A stretch of DNA of 64,000 nt from Stenogyne calaminthoides (taxonomy: Eukaryota > Streptophyta > Magnoliopsida > Lamiales > Lamiaceae): the NCBI GenBank assembly GCA_037126765.1, contig JBBCBC010000026.1:29497698-29561697 (forward strand), in the 5' to 3' direction. Under the pieces are notes generated by a model that was given only the letters and a program-made list of their open reading frames with translations, ran no database searches and was not told the DNA's origin. Positions 42,001-54,936 of this stretch are shown one piece after another. Within the stretch, counting starts at the first letter, position 1. Each line of letters begins with the position of its first letter. The position numbers were made by a program, and so were the translations under genes.

Positions 42001-42144
42001 GCTAGAAGAAGAATACCGAATATAACGAGGAATGGACTGAGAGGCGACATAAATTGAAGGATCCAAGCCGTTGTCATTGAGAAAATCGAGAAAGGATTCC
42101 GGCAGCGGTAATTTAGGGGCATCTGCACTTATATCCTCATCCAT
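39083..42144 (-). CDS. NOL1/NOP2/Sun-family RNA cytosine-C5 methyltransferase, one frameshift
   Basis: Nine exons: 42144-42017, 41721-41577, 41304-41214, 41076-40878, 40768-40530, 40423-40292, 39548-39481, 39389-39328, 39216-39083. The SAM-binding motif is DLCAAPGAKLCMILDLL; motif IV is VDAECTHDGS; motif VI is LVYSTCS, whose Cys is the nucleophile in this family. Such enzymes make m5C in tRNA or rRNA. Exon 4 is 199 nt, one more than its flanking phases allow: a run of seven T (plus-strand A at 40939-40945) would keep frame if it were six, restoring VADGTTFS. As written the frame shifts after GDRY. Without that base the gene would give 398 aa. It may be a real lesion or a homopolymer sequencing error. 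Plant genes with the DAEC motif IV are the closest I recall. Confidence 0.87.
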
Positions 42145-42448
42145 GGCGCTAATTAGTTGGAATTGAAAAGATAAAACTCAAAGGAGATGGAAGTTAATAT
42201 CAATGGTGATGAAGCTGGTGGTTTGTGGATGCCCGAGGCGGCGGACGACGGCGGCGTAGTGGAGGCTCTTTAGAATTTAGAGCGAAATTTTTGGGGAAGT
42301 AACGAAACTCTGAAAATGGCCCAAATATTTAGATTTCTCACTATTTATTTCAGTTTTGTTTAATTTTAAACAAAAATATGACATATTAATTGAATATTCA
42401 TTATTCTTGTTGTTATTTCAATACAAATAAAATATAGCCATATATTTG
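42145..42448. other. 5' region of the NSUN gene up to the copia insertion
   Basis: Short upstream region, GC-richer near 42220-42270. The copia element begins only about 300 bp above the start codon, so part of the original promoter may now lie beyond 47449. Confidence 0.5.
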
Positions 42449-42713
42449 TGTTGTAAATATCCTATTTTTATGGACATTACTTGTTATAGATTGATTTTAT
42501 TGTTGAAATTTAATTGTAAGATAGAACTTTTAGGGTTTTTTTTCAATCATTTATTATATATGTCTCTTCATCAGAACGGTAGGATAGAGAATCTTTCGGA
42601 ATCGTAAGTAAACCCTGAACTTTGCCGTAGTCCAGGATGTAGTCCTTGGGATGTAGTCCGGTAAAAAACAAATCGGTGTTCTTCTTCCTACGTATATTCT
42701 ATATTTTACAACA
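42449..42713 (+). repeat. 5' LTR of the short-LTR copia element
   Basis: TG...CA ends, followed by a degenerate primer-binding site. It lacks part of the sequence around GGCTTCAGCCCAATTG present in the 3' LTR. Confidence 0.85.
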
Positions 42714-44899
42714 TATTATCAAAGAGCTGGTTTATAATTAATTTTTTTTTTGAAACATTCTTTGATAGATTCCTGAACTGTTTTGGGTATGCTGGAACTG
42801 AGCGTCCAAAATTGGCATTAGATATGGGGCAGATAACGTCACCTCCCAGGTAATTATGCTTTATCGTGTAAAATCTAATTTGGCCATATTTGATCTCTAA
42901 TTACTTGAATATATTGAATATGTGAAATCGAAATCGGAACAATAACAATAACCTGCGCGTATCTTCCATTGGGCTACTTATCATATATACAACGGGTTTT
43001 GATCCATAGATTGATGTAAAAAATATTTATTTTTAAATAGCAGCAAATAATTGATCATTGATTTCAAATAGAAAATATTTTATACTCTAGGGATCTTGAT
43101 GGCAAGGTTGTAATATTACCAATTATTGTTTCTTCAATTAGCAATGAATTTTGATTGTGAACAGATTATTTGATTTAAACATATAACCTATGATGTGGGG
43201 AAGTTTAGGAGAATGATTTCATACTAACCCCTAATTTATATAAACAATTTGCGAGTTTGATTGTTTAGAGTTTTATGATGCAGTTGATACCGCTGGACTT
43301 CAGCATCATTGATATTTATTTATAAAATTGGTAATGGGTTCATGAGTTTTGAGATGTGATCGTTACTTATCGGTTCTTGGAAAAATAAAATTCTTCTTTT
43401 AAGTATTTTGTGTATTATGATCAATGATGAAGAATTCCAAGGATTGAATACTTATGCTGCTTTAGTCCTTCCGAAATTAAGTTTTTGAGTGTTATGTCCT
43501 AATTGCAGCATAATAATTATATCTTTTGGAAGTTTTGAACTTTACTTTGTAATTTATTATTTTTAGCTAATCCACCTTTTCGTTGTTTTTTCTTTAAATT
43601 CTATTGGTTACTTTATCCATCTGAGACAAGCATAAGGTTGGCGAAACTGTCCATCCATGAGATGAGAGAAGATTGCAGACATTTGAATCTTCCATTGAGT
43701 TTGCACTAAAATGAGTCAAATCTATCATAAGACGATATTAGAACCCTTACCATAGGATTCCGCTCTGGTAAAGAAGCTTAATTCCTTTTAAATTTCAGCA
43801 CTTAGAACTGCTTGCCGCATAATAGATTTGGGAGTTATTTGCTGTAGAAATTAGGAATTCTGTGAAAATTCCTTATTTGCTTATTATTACTGTTTTTTGT
43901 GCTTATTATTTCATTGAAATTTATTGAATTTGAAATGCATATGAAAGTTTATTCCAAGTTTTTCTTATGGACAATCGTAGTAAAAGATTATCTTGTATAA
44001 CTAAAAGGAAAACTATCAAACTTGCTCTACTGTATAACTTCTTGACTTAAACTTTCCATGTTGAGAGCTATACCTGTTTTGAGTGGAAAAATTGCAAAAG
44101 GTTTCCAATATGCCTCTGCCATATATTAAATTATCTCCTCACCTAAATGGAGAATGAATATTACTGTAAAATATCATGTTGTTCATGAAAATCCCCGAAG
44201 GATCATGTCCATCAATAAACACAAAAATATCAATAGCAGAAAATATTGATTCTAGAAATATCGATACCAGAAACTATCGATATAAAATATAAATGAAAGA
44301 AAATATTAATGGCAGTGGAAACAGTATAAATCATACCTGAAAGCTCTTCCACTAAAATTGAGTCATTATATAATTATGAGCAAAATAGAATCTCATTGCA
44401 CTAGTTTGCCTGAAACAAATATGAGCATTGAAAATGATGATTCTTTGAATGATGTACTAATTTGCCTGAAGCAAATTTATCGAAATTATTACATGAGCGG
44501 TTCAAAATATGATAAGTCGGATTTTGACTAATTCTATTTTACATAGTATGTCAAATAACATAATCTCTTATGCAAATTAATTTATTTGTGGGGCTTATGC
44601 AAAGACATAAATTGGAAAATTTTATAGTACGACAATCTCGTACTAAAGTTGGAATTGTATATTTTATTTCTCTTGAATAAAGTCATGAAAATACTTGTGG
44701 ACTGATATAATTTGTTTGAAGCAAATTTATTGCCAAATATTATTGAACTTGAACTTAAAATTTTGGATTATCCAATAAATCCATTGAAATGGTTAATGTC
44801 GATTTGATGACATTAATGATTATTATATGGCATTGAGAATTAAAATTGAGCATTTAATCTCGTCCACATCGAGAATGATTTAGTTGAATTACTAATAGA

Positions 44900-47160
44900 T
44901 TTTATCAAAATAATTACTAGACTATTATTGAAGAATTCCAACTTAGTTATATCATGTTGGGGGCATGAAATTTTACATGGTGCTAATCTAATTCAAATCT
45001 GACTCACTGCATATCTTGATTATTCCCCTTTTATAACTATGCTTAAGAACTAAACATTTCTCATCTGCAAATATTAGAATGTGCAATATTTGTTTTCAAT
45101 ATCACCACCATAATGTACCTCACTTCACGGTCCAGTTGGCTAATTGCACATTTGATGAAGATCATTTCTCGGCATTAGGGGGAGATAAGAATTTATAATT
45201 CAATGAATGTCGAGAAATTTCGTGGAATATAAAAAGATCTTCAATATGAAAATTCACGCACTAGTCAAAATGAACTGGAAGTTCAAATGATAAATTAACT
45301 TGCAATATTCAGCAAGTAATATGTCAAATTAATTTACTGATGAAAAGAAGTGACTAAAGCATATATACTTGTTGTAAATGCACCAAAAAAGAGTAAATGT
45401 GCTAATTTTAGGCAATTATATATGTTAATGCCCCAACACGCCAGAAGCGTAAATGACCCTTATTATGTAAGACATAAATCTGCGGTAATTACTAAAGCTA
45501 GCAAATATATTCAGTCACTCTTGAAGTCTCTTGAAGAGATTCGTCCCGAGGACGAAAATTCTAGTAATGAAGCACGTGCACAAAATAATAAAAATACTAG
45601 AATCGCGGAACGACCAGATCAAAATATTATGGGAAATGATGAAGATCTGGTTGATATAAATATAATAATTATAAATACAGGAGAAGTTTACCAATGTTGT
45701 CGACAACTTATTTGTTGCCATGATTGCTCTTACTATTAAAAATTTGGATCCAGTACCCAAAAGTCAATAGTTGAGCCGGAAACGCTTTGACTGGGTAAAA
45801 TAGGAGGAAGCAATTAAGGCAGAGCTCGACTCGCTAATATTCTTGACTTTATCGTACATATACCCTGAAACGTTATCCCTGTTGGATATAAATGGGTATT
45901 TGTACGAAAAAGACAATGAGAATAATGATGTAATGAGGTACAAAGCGAGATTAGAAGCTCATGGGTTTTTGCAGAGACCCAATATAGATTTTAAATATAT
46001 ACTCCTATTATGTATGAAATAAGTTCCGCTACTTAATATCTCTGGCAGTAAGTAAACCAAAAGTAAAAATGCAGTTGAATAGACGTTGTAACTGCATGCT
46101 TATATTGATCAATAGATATCAATATATATATATATATATATATGAAGATCCCTGATGGATATAATATTCCTCAAATGAGGAATGGTGAAAATCGTATTAA
46201 GTACGATATTAAAATTACAAAGGTCATTATATGACATAAAATATTTGGGTCGAATATTCCACGATCGACTCAATTCATTCTTTCCGAAGTAGGAATAAAT
46301 AAACATTGAAATATTTCCTTACGTGTTTACAAAGAAATTACTTTGGTGGTGTTTGTATTATCTCGATTTCTGGTGATAATCTAAATATTATTGGAACAAG
46401 TAAGGAAATCAAAGAAAGTCAATTTAATCTCATAAATTGAATTTGAAATAAGTGAAATCAAGTATTGTCTCGACCAGCAGATCGAGCATTTCCCTAAAGC
46501 AAAATGAATCTTTATATACCAGTCAACTTACTTGGAGAAGGTATTGGAGAGATTTTATATTAAATTTCATATACTTAGCACATCAGTAATTATTCCATCC
46601 CTTGAAATGGATAAAGATAAATTTGAACCTAAAGAAGATACATATGACATTTTAGGACCCGAAGTTCCTTATCAGAGTGTCCTTAGTGCATTACTATGTT
46701 TTAAGAACTGCACGAAATCCAATATTGAATTTATATTGAATTTGTTTGCAAGATCAAGTTAGTGCTTCTCCTATAAAGAGGCATTGTAAAACTTTATAGC
46801 ATATGTTCAGTATCTTTGACGTTTTCAATATATTGATTTAGATACATTTATGATTCAGGTGATAATGGTATATCTCCTATCATCCATTATGAGGAAAATG
46901 CAACATTTGTTGCCCGTATGAATAATAGGAATGCTAAAGGGAACTTAACAAAACATATATCCCTAAAATTCTTTTACCTGCACGAACTCCAGAAGAGTGT
47001 GAAAGTATAATACAAAAGGCTTGGAAGACTATTGTCTTCAGGGGGAGCGTTTTGAAGATTGAATTTAGAAGATCATTAGTTGTACATTTTTTATTTTACT
47101 AAGTTTTTCTCTTTATATTATTCTAGCAAAATTTTAATTAGATATGAATATCACGTCGTA
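44900..47160 (+). pseudogene. pol: Degenerate pol of the short-LTR copia element
   Basis: Recognisable in three frames: an acidic linker (45350-45739), then at about 45790-45990 the RT N-terminus with AIKAELDSL, VGYKWVF and MRYKARL, later IYMKIPDGY-like remnants near 46140, and GPEVPYQSVLSALLCFKNCTK (about 46650-46710), the stretch before RNase H. It is not translatable. Confidence 0.75.
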
Positions 47161-47175
47161 ATGTCCAAGGGGGAG

Positions 47176-47449
47176 TGTTGTAAATATCATATTTTTATGG
47201 ACATTACTTGTTATAGATTGATTTTATTGTTGGGCTAATTGTAAGATAGGCTTTAAGGTTTTAAGGCTTCAGCCCAATTGTTATTATAAATAGTCCCTTC
47301 ATTGTAACGCCGTGGGATAGAGAATACTCAGATACATAGTGAAAACCCTCCTGGCTTGGTCGCCCCCAGATGTAGTCATTCCGGACGAACTGGGTAAACA
47401 AATTGGTGTTCTTGTTCCTTTCTTTACGTATATTCTATATTTTACAACA
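47176..47449 (+). repeat. 3' LTR of the short-LTR copia element
   Basis: Contains TATAAATAG at about 47285-47293, a likely promoter TATA box. Ends ACAACA before the ATTTG duplication. Confidence 0.85.
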
Positions 47450-49106
47450 ATTTGTATTAGTTTATAAAAATATATTCATTTTACATAAAGTACTAAATTT
47501 TCATGGCAAATATTTGTGTGCATTATTTGCACCAATTTAGAATTCATGTAATTGGATTTCAAGAGTTTTTTTATTATTATTATTATATTTCAACTTTCGA
47601 ACAAGATCCGGACCCAACCCGAGCCCGGCCTGACCTGAATGGTTCAGGGTTCAGGGTTCGGGATTGGGTTCATAGTTCATGGTTCAAGGTTTGAGTTCAT
47701 GGTTCATGGTTTGAGAATGAAAAAAGAAATGGAGGGTGAAATTACCTAAATTCTAGCGTGTGATTAATCCAAATTAAAATTGAATCCAATTATACCGTGT
47801 TCGCTCAATTTTCATCAGACATTGGCATGAGTCCTAACTCCTAAAGAGAAAATATAATAGTCAATAAGCTTACTTCGTTGGACAAGTGAAATAGCTTAAG
47901 TCACAAGTGGTTAGTGCACAATTACTTATATTGTAAGATCATAAATTTAAATCATCATTTGTCCGATAAAAAATAAATTTACATCGTCCTCTTGAATTAT
48001 TGTGAATTCATATCCAATTTATAATTTTCAAGTAATAGTAATATTCATTTTCTATAAATTAATTGTTATGCTTCCTAAAGTAATCCTTCAATCACTCCAT
48101 TTTTTTTAATATTCCATCCTCATTTATCTCAATCACATCATAATTTTAATCTTCAAATAATAATTAAATTAGAGAGAGTTTCATGTGCACATGCACTCTA
48201 TATTGTATTTTAGAATCATACAATTTGTTACATTAAAATATATAATTTGTTTACACTAAACAAGTAGACCTTATTTTTCATATTAATATAATTATATACA
48301 TAAAAAACATATTTCGTGACATAATATTGAATATATAAGTCTATCTCGAGGATTTCACACACGAGGAATACCTAAAAATTGGAGTATAAATTATTATGTA
48401 TTACTATATTTTTTACTTTTTAAAAAAAATGGAATATAAATAAAAACATTTCTTGAAAATAACTTACAATATGTGTTGGTAAGTTGGGTGATAGACTAGC
48501 CCACATGGACATGTAAGTTGTTTTCAATGATTCTATTATCCTAAATATGGAATTTGTGAAATCAGACAATTAGCCCTTAATATTATTTTAATTATAACTT
48601 GTTTTAATATTAAAAAGATTGTGACAAAAAAAATACTATAAATTCGGACAAGTAACCAGTATTTTAATTACAACATTATTATATAATATTAAAAGTATGT
48701 TTATTAAAAAATAATAACCACATAATTTTCTATTCGTACTCTTGATAAATTTTCCAAATTATCATTATAACTAGCTTTGATTTGAATACCCCAAGTTTGT
48801 GGCAAAATAATGAAACAGAAACGTATCACAACAAATAACATGCCTGAAAAGTTATATAGTATAGTTGTCAAACCAAGTATACATTCAAGAGAAGGAGAAA
48901 GAAGTATTTAAACCCAAATCTCAATTGGAAAAGCTCATGTCAATATTATATAGTATGAGTATATAATTAATATAGTTATTTTTGTGTTAGATAAAATAGA
49001 AAACACTATTTTATCTATAATTATAATATTTTTTTACACTTTTTCATTTTTTTATATATTCAATGATCGTTTTTTTTTTTTTTCATTTCGCGATTTGTAA
49101 ATATTT

Positions 49107-50733
49107 TGTTGGGGAAAATTGGTTTTGAACCAATTAGTTAAATTAATTGAAATTTAATTGGTATTTAATAAAAGTGTTGGATACTCGTCTATGGTCAATT
49201 AAACGAGGGCTTAAAATTTAATTTAAGGGAAATTAAACGCCATATGATCGATGTACTCTTTGAGTAGATGATCGTTTTGTATTTATAATTTCAAAATTGA
49301 ATTTTGGTGAATGAGAAAATTAAATCACAAAGTTGAGGCGACACAATTTTTTTATGGACTAAAGTGTTGTTGGGAAGTGTGGAAATTAACGAGAGTTAAT
49401 TATCCCACATTGAATTAATTCAACCATTTAATTTGAGTTTGAAGCCCGACATAATGTAGATGTCCAGGACAATCAGATTCATTGATGTTTCAAATTAGAT
49501 TGTAACGTAAGACGTTACATGATGACATTAACTGTAATTAGTGAAGACGTTTCAAAATGAAAATAATTTAAATGAATGACATTAATTGTCATTATGAGTC
49601 CTAATTAAAATGTCATTATGTCTCTCACCTGATAGACGTATCTATAAATAGGTTGCATGCATTTATTTATTTTTATCGAAAAAGAAAATTGAGAATCGAG
49701 CGAACAAATGAAAAAAAATTCAAAGTGCATGCATTCATTCATGCTCGTTTGCATTTTCATATAGAGTGCAATCTAGTTTTTTCGTCATTTTAAATTCGTT
49801 GGAGCTTTTTATCGCACTGCGGTGTTGCACATATAAATGAGAAGTCGTGTTACCTTTGGGAACATTACATCAAACCATGAGCACTAGCTAGCCGGGATTT
49901 ATTTGTTTTGCGGGCAATGTATATATCCTTAACTCGACTTGTTGCCTCTTTCTTGCGTGCGATTTTCGTATGCGTCCGATTTTGTGCGGTAAATTTGGAA
50001 ATGCGTGTTTTTTTCATCCAAAGAGGATAGCAAGAAAAAATCATAGCGATGAGGAGTTTTTATTTGATTTGACAATGTTATAATATCATATCATGCAGCA
50101 TAATAATGAACATATGTATGGCACTGTATGATTTTTTTTTTCAATTCTCACCTTAATCTTGTTTTCGAGTAGGAAGTGGTGGATTTGAGACGTCGATCCA
50201 AGGACTTGATGTCTTGTTTTGAATCAAACATTGCTTTTGAAGATTTTCTGGACGAAGGTCTTCGAACTTGTTGAAGAACGATCTTTGAATCTTCAAGTTC
50301 TTTATGAAGATCTTCAAATCTTCAAGTAATTTGAACAAAGAACACCTTTGTGGAGAAACACCGAATTGGAGGGGTTTAGAGCCTTAATCTCGGATTGGGA
50401 GTCGTTATTTTAATAATTATAATACATACATATATAACATATATAACACTGCCTTAAACTCTCCTGTTGTCTTTCTTTTCAATATCAGATTGAACATTCG
50501 ACTACAAACTCATCTCAACCCTTCACTTTAGGGTTTTATTACAACCATGAATCTTATTTTACATTAAATACTTTTATCTTATCTTGTAAAGTTTGATGTC
50601 GACTTTTGATCTTGTCGGATCTATATATCTTCGAGTATTCAATATTCTGTCGGGCGAAATCGATTCAGATTTAGATGGACCCTATTAATGTGTCGGGTTA
50701 TGAACATATTAAAGGATAATTCATACTACAACA
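49107..50733. repeat. Possible LTR-derived block
   Basis: Starts TGTTGGGGAAAATTGG and could end ACTACAACA, with CTATAAATAGG at about 49640 like an LTR promoter. The flanks (TATTT and CATTG) do not match, so the borders are unproven; it may be two fused fragments. Confidence 0.35.
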
Positions 50734-51254
50734 CATTGCAAAACACGTGTCATTTTTTCATATAAAAAATAAAATACATTAATTAGGATAGAACAAGATC
50801 TTTTAATTTATAACTTCAAGTAATAATAATATTTGTTTTACTTTTAAATTTATTGTTATGCTTCATAAAACTAACCCTTCAAACACTTCCATTGCAACAT
50901 TGATCTTCAAATTATAATTAAAAGAACTGTGATTATACTTCACGATTTATATACTTCATCATTTCTTTTTTACTTTTACTGTTCTAACAAGTTTTAATAT
51001 AAAAGTTATTTATTAATATAAAAAAAACACTTCTTGATAAAAATTGAATAATAAAATAATGATTTTATAAAAATAAAAATAAATAAAATAATATTTTAGC
51101 GTAAGAAAAATAATAATTTATGATAATATTGTGATGTTTGAAGAGATTTTGTAAAAAAAAAAAAAATTATCATCCTTTAAAAATGTCCAATTAAATAAAA
51201 GAGGGTCGTTTTTCACAAGTATTCAAATTTAAAGGAGTTTGGGGAGTATTCAGT

Positions 51255-51316
51255 ATTATTCCTCCGTCAAGAGGATTCCATAAAATCCGTAATAATCCTG
51301 CGGACGGAGGGAGTAT
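51255..51316. repeat. Very short MITE relic
   Basis: CCTCCGTCAAGAGGATTCC and the inverse of GGATTATT-like ends, finishing GACGGAGGGAGTA, the usual plant MITE terminus. It looks like an internally deleted Stowaway-like copy. Confidence 0.5.
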
Positions 51317-51627
51317 ATCACAAAAAATGTTTTTTATATATATAATTATATTTTTGCTCGATTAATTTCATTTAATGGTCATGAAAATCAATAAAGTGAA
51401 GATAAAAGGACCACAACACAAGTTTCGAAAGGCACAAGGGCATTAAATTAAATTCATGTCGAACTCGATGAATGTAGAATGAGTTGAAAGTGAAATAGTT
51501 GCAAATATACGAGGCCAAATTTAAATTATTCGAAATATTAGTCAATTGCCCTCTCTGCAACTCAAAATCAGATAAACACCGAAGCAGAAACCCAAGAAAA
51601 ACAAATTCTTCAAAAACTGATGATGAA

Positions 51628-53816
51628 ATGAGCAAATTCTTAGCTGCCATAGTTCTTTTCTGTTATTTAATCAACCCTATATGCTCAATTGTTCAACTCA
51701 AGTCCAATTCGTCTTCATTCTCCGACTCTCCCGCAAGATTTAGTAGCTTCCACTATAAATCTGTTTTAATTTTTAGTGTGTGCGGTGGTTTTTTAGTTGT
51801 TGAGTTGATTTTTTTTTTCTGATTTGGGGATTTGAATTTGAATTTGCAGGTAGAGGATTGAATGGTAGAATCTGTGGGAAATTGCAGTTAGCTGATCCGG
51901 TCGACGCCTGCTCTGTGCTGCTCAATGAAGCTGAACGCAGTGATGGCGACAGTGCGAGTATTATTCTGATTGTGAGAGGAAATTGCGGATTTGATGAGAA
52001 GATCAGGAATGCGCAGGAAGCTGGGTTTCTTGCCGCCATTGTTTACGATGATCGGCCCAATCACAGCCTTGTTTCAAGTAGGTGATTTTGTTTAAAAAAT
52101 ATATATATATATGCTGCAGATGTTATTCTGATATGAAGTTGAGATTTCGTGGTGTTATTTTCTATTAGAGACTTTGGAACTTTGGGTGAGAAATTATTGA
52201 GGTGAATTGCTGCTTGGTAGTGATGCCTTAGGGTTGAAAATTTTGAAATTGTGGTTTTGAATTGGCCGTTTGGTGTTTCTTATTTGTGGATAAAAAGCTT
52301 ATAGCATTGTGAGTTTGCTTCATATGTTGGACCTCGAATAATTGAATTTGTGCCATTAGGTGGGAGTAAACGATTGAACCCCCATACGATGTAGCCCCGT
52401 TTGAAGATGATGATCTGAAATGGAAAACTCATTTCTCCTTGTTGTTTTTGGACTTGTATCAAAACACACAAAATGCAGTTCGAATTTTAACACGTGTATG
52501 TGAGATAAATGCAGGTCATAGATTGAATACAAGGTGGAACATAAAAGTTGTTACAGACGATTTGTTGTGCAGAAAATGTGCATTAATCGTGAAACATTAT
52601 CTTTCCATGGCTTTGCTCGTGTGTCTCTGAGTAGTCGTTTCTTTAACTAGTCCCGTCATTTGTGTTTCACACTTATAGGGTCCTTCCTTCCTTCTCTATT
52701 TTGTACTCACATCAGTGCATTCATTCTCTTGATGAAATAGTGATGGGAAACCCTGATGGACTGAAGATATATGCGGTATTCGTCTCAAATAAAGCGGGTT
52801 TGATCCTGAGAGAGAATGCTCGAGGAGGGGGAGGTGAATGCTGCATTATCGCGTATATTAATGAACCTGGATGGACGGTCCTGGTTATATCATTAATGTC
52901 GGTCCTTGCCATAATCTCTATGCTAGTTGCAATTTTCTTCACATTCAACCAATGGAGGACTCGTCGCCAAATGAGTGTTTTAGATAGTAAAACTGTGGAT
53001 AGGCTCCCGACTATCACTTTTGGCTCTGTCAACGTAATTGGTCGCATAGAGGAGTCATGTGCAATCTGTCTCGAGGATTTCAAACATGAGGAACACCTAA
53101 AAGTTCTTCCTTGCCAACACAGTAAGATTCTTTCGTATGATTCATTGATAGGAATTCATCGGTTGTGCATCTTCAGATTGCGGTACATGCTTGATTACCA
53201 GACACATTGTTGTATATTGAATTAAGAGTAACACTTTGGCTCGCCAGTTGCACCGTGCAGCTGGTGCAAGATTTGACCCAACTTTGACAAAAAATCTCCA
53301 ACCAAGCTGGTTTTTTAGATTTTTGGTGAATCATATATAAAAGCGGTTGAAGAGTATTAGTTCATGTGCTGAAAAGTATCAGCTCATATGGTGAAAAGTA
53401 TTAGTTGTATATTTAAAAGTACTAACATTGTTCAGCATGCAAACTAATACCACTTTCTTTTGTATGAATTTAATACTTTTATTCATAAGAACTAATACTT
53501 CTCATTATACATTTCATTTTGGTCCAAATGGAAGCAAATTGCAGCAATTGCACAGTGCAACTGTAAATAAAAGTATTTGCATTGAGGTACTCATACTTCA
53601 AATATATGCTTCTCATGGCTGAATTAATGGTTTGAAGTTTCTTCTTGCAGATTTCCATGCCAGTTGTGTGAATGCATGGTTGTTAAATGGGCCACGGTCT
53701 GTCCAGTCTGCAAGCATGATTTGGGAACCAAAACTGATTCATCAATCAGTAGCGGGCCTAGCTCGGTTATCTATAACTCGACCGTCTTTCTTGGCATATC
53801 AACGACATTTTCTTGA
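51628..53816 (+). pseudogene. RMR-type PA-TM-RING gene with a frameshift in the RING
   Basis: Four exons: 51628-51742, 51850-52077, 52741-53121, 53651-53816. It encodes a signal peptide (MSKFLAAIVLFCYLINPICS), a protease-associated lumenal domain (ICGKLQLADPVDACS, IVRGNCGFDEKI, AGFLAAIVYDD, AVFVSNKAG), one membrane span (WTVLVISLMSVLAIISMLVA) and a RING-H2 (CAICLEDF, PCQH, FHASC). RMR proteins are sorting receptors or ubiquitin ligases of the secretory/vacuolar pathway. In exon 4 the frame fails at TTAAATGG (53683-53690): one A short of TTAAAATGG. After the break the last two zinc Cys (CPVC at about 53705-53716) are in another frame, which stops at 53816; the frame as written runs on to 53919. 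Without the break the protein would be 296 aa. The loss may be a real lesion or a homopolymer error. Confidence 0.87.
53245..53563. repeat. Foldback element in intron 3 of the RMR gene
   Basis: Left end CCAGTTGCACCGTGCAGCTG and right end (inverted) CAGTTGCACTGTGCAATTG. Inside are AGTATTAG/AGTATCAG words. About 319 bp. A related internal sequence lies in an intron of the next gene. Confidence 0.65.
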
Positions 53817-53919
53817 AGTGCATTGTATAGGCGACTTCCCCTTCCCCCCCACTTGTTTCCAGGGGACGTACGGATCAAATCAGCTGGGATTGAGATCATT
53901 CACCATAAGGATGCGATGA

Positions 53920-54936
53920 AACGTCAGGATTGAACTGGGGGGCCGGGAGAAGAGCAACTGTGCATGGCACGGGTGAAAATACTTGTACTCAAATAAAATT
54001 GACTCCATCTGTAACATTTTCAGTGATCAAGAATCAAGTGGATGTAAATTGCAATAATGAGAGAGGCCATTTATGCTTTATTGTCATGTTTCCAATATAA
54101 GGGTGAAAAAGAACACGGGTTTTTTCAGGTTATTTTTAAAAGAAAATAGAAAGAAATTAAAAGACTCGTTGAAAGAACATAATTCACATGAATCACATCT
54201 GCTGGGAAATTGGAAACCTGACTCAAATACCCAAATACTGTTCCCCTCATTTTATGAAATTTATTATATGATCTATAAGTTTCTTTTTTAAAAGATGATT
54301 TGACGAGTGTTATTAAGGAGGTGAGTATATTGGATTTTAAGATTCATTTAAATCAGGATTGGGATTTGGGAAAAACCCTTTCCAAACATAACTAAATCAC
54401 CACAAATAATTTTTGAAAAAAAAAAAAACAAATTAGTGAAAATTCTTAACTAATGTTAACCCAACAATGCCATTCAAGAATGAAAATTGAACTTCTCTTA
54501 GATATAGTTCCCTTATAAATATCTATGTAGTCACAACTGCAGATAAAAGAAAGACTACATAAACCATAGGAAAGGCTTTCACCATGTATATATTGCATTT
54601 GACATAATGTTTCTTTGGACACAGATATACGATTATACGAACGACAACCCCTATACAACGACACGTTTGTTGTGACCGTAATTACACGACTGGGAAAAAG
54701 AGGATCGAACATACATTGATCGTCCCATCGGCCCTCAAAAATATCAGTGAACAGCGTCCCTAAGTTTCTGGTATAGTTGTCAACATTTCCTGATACAAAA
54801 TGCAACAATGTTAGCCAATTTCACGGTACTCATGCAAACGTATGTTTGATTATTAAGGAAGGTAAAGAGCAAACATATATACCTCAGAATAATGCAAGTG
54901 ATGATGCTTCACATTTGTGGCTTTAACAATAGTTTC
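53920..54936. other. Spacer between convergent genes, with a possible distal exon on the minus strand
   Basis: Minus-strand frame 54788-54446 opens after a good acceptor (TTTTGTATCAG) and reads GNVDNYTRNLGTLFTDIFEG, which looks protein-like. It could join the gene at 54937-56857 if ACAG|GTGATAAG at about 54950 is used as a donor. I cannot name it. Confidence 0.3.

Larger units (their letters stand above)
42449..47449 (+). mobile_element. Decayed Ty1/copia element with short LTRs
   Basis: LTRs 42449-42713 (265 bp) and 47176-47449 (274 bp) both start TGTTGTAAATATC and end TTTTACAACA. Perfect ATTTG duplications flank it (42444-42448 and 47450-47454). A weak primer-binding site (TTATCAAAGAGCTGG) follows the 5' LTR and a purine tract (AAGGGGGAG) precedes the 3' LTR. 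The interior has scattered RT motifs with many stops: TGTAACA-free coding pieces such as KWVFVRK, MRYKAR, GLKQSG-like remnants and GPEVPY in the RNase H-proximal region. The two LTRs differ clearly, so the insertion is old relative to the one at 18-9130. Confidence 0.88.
47450..51627. other. AT-rich intergenic region with LTR-like and MITE remnants
   Basis: No gene is supported. It contains a GGTTCAGGGTTC/GTTCATGGTTC low-complexity patch (47638-47712), a partial GTGCACC-family copy (about 48185-48310), an LTR-like block (49107-50733) and a 60-bp MITE relic (about 51255-51316). Confidence 0.5.

Noticed and set aside
47638..47712. Telomere-like GGTTCAGGGTTCAGGG patch
   Set aside because: The unit is GTTCAGG/GTTCATG, irregular and short; not the plant TTTAGGG telomere repeat.
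49107..50733. Second solo LTR
   Set aside because: TG/CA ends and a TATA box are present but the flanks do not match, so it is kept only as a low-confidence repeat.
52439..52630. Small open frame in the RMR gene
   Set aside because: It sits wholly in intron 2 and has no family features.
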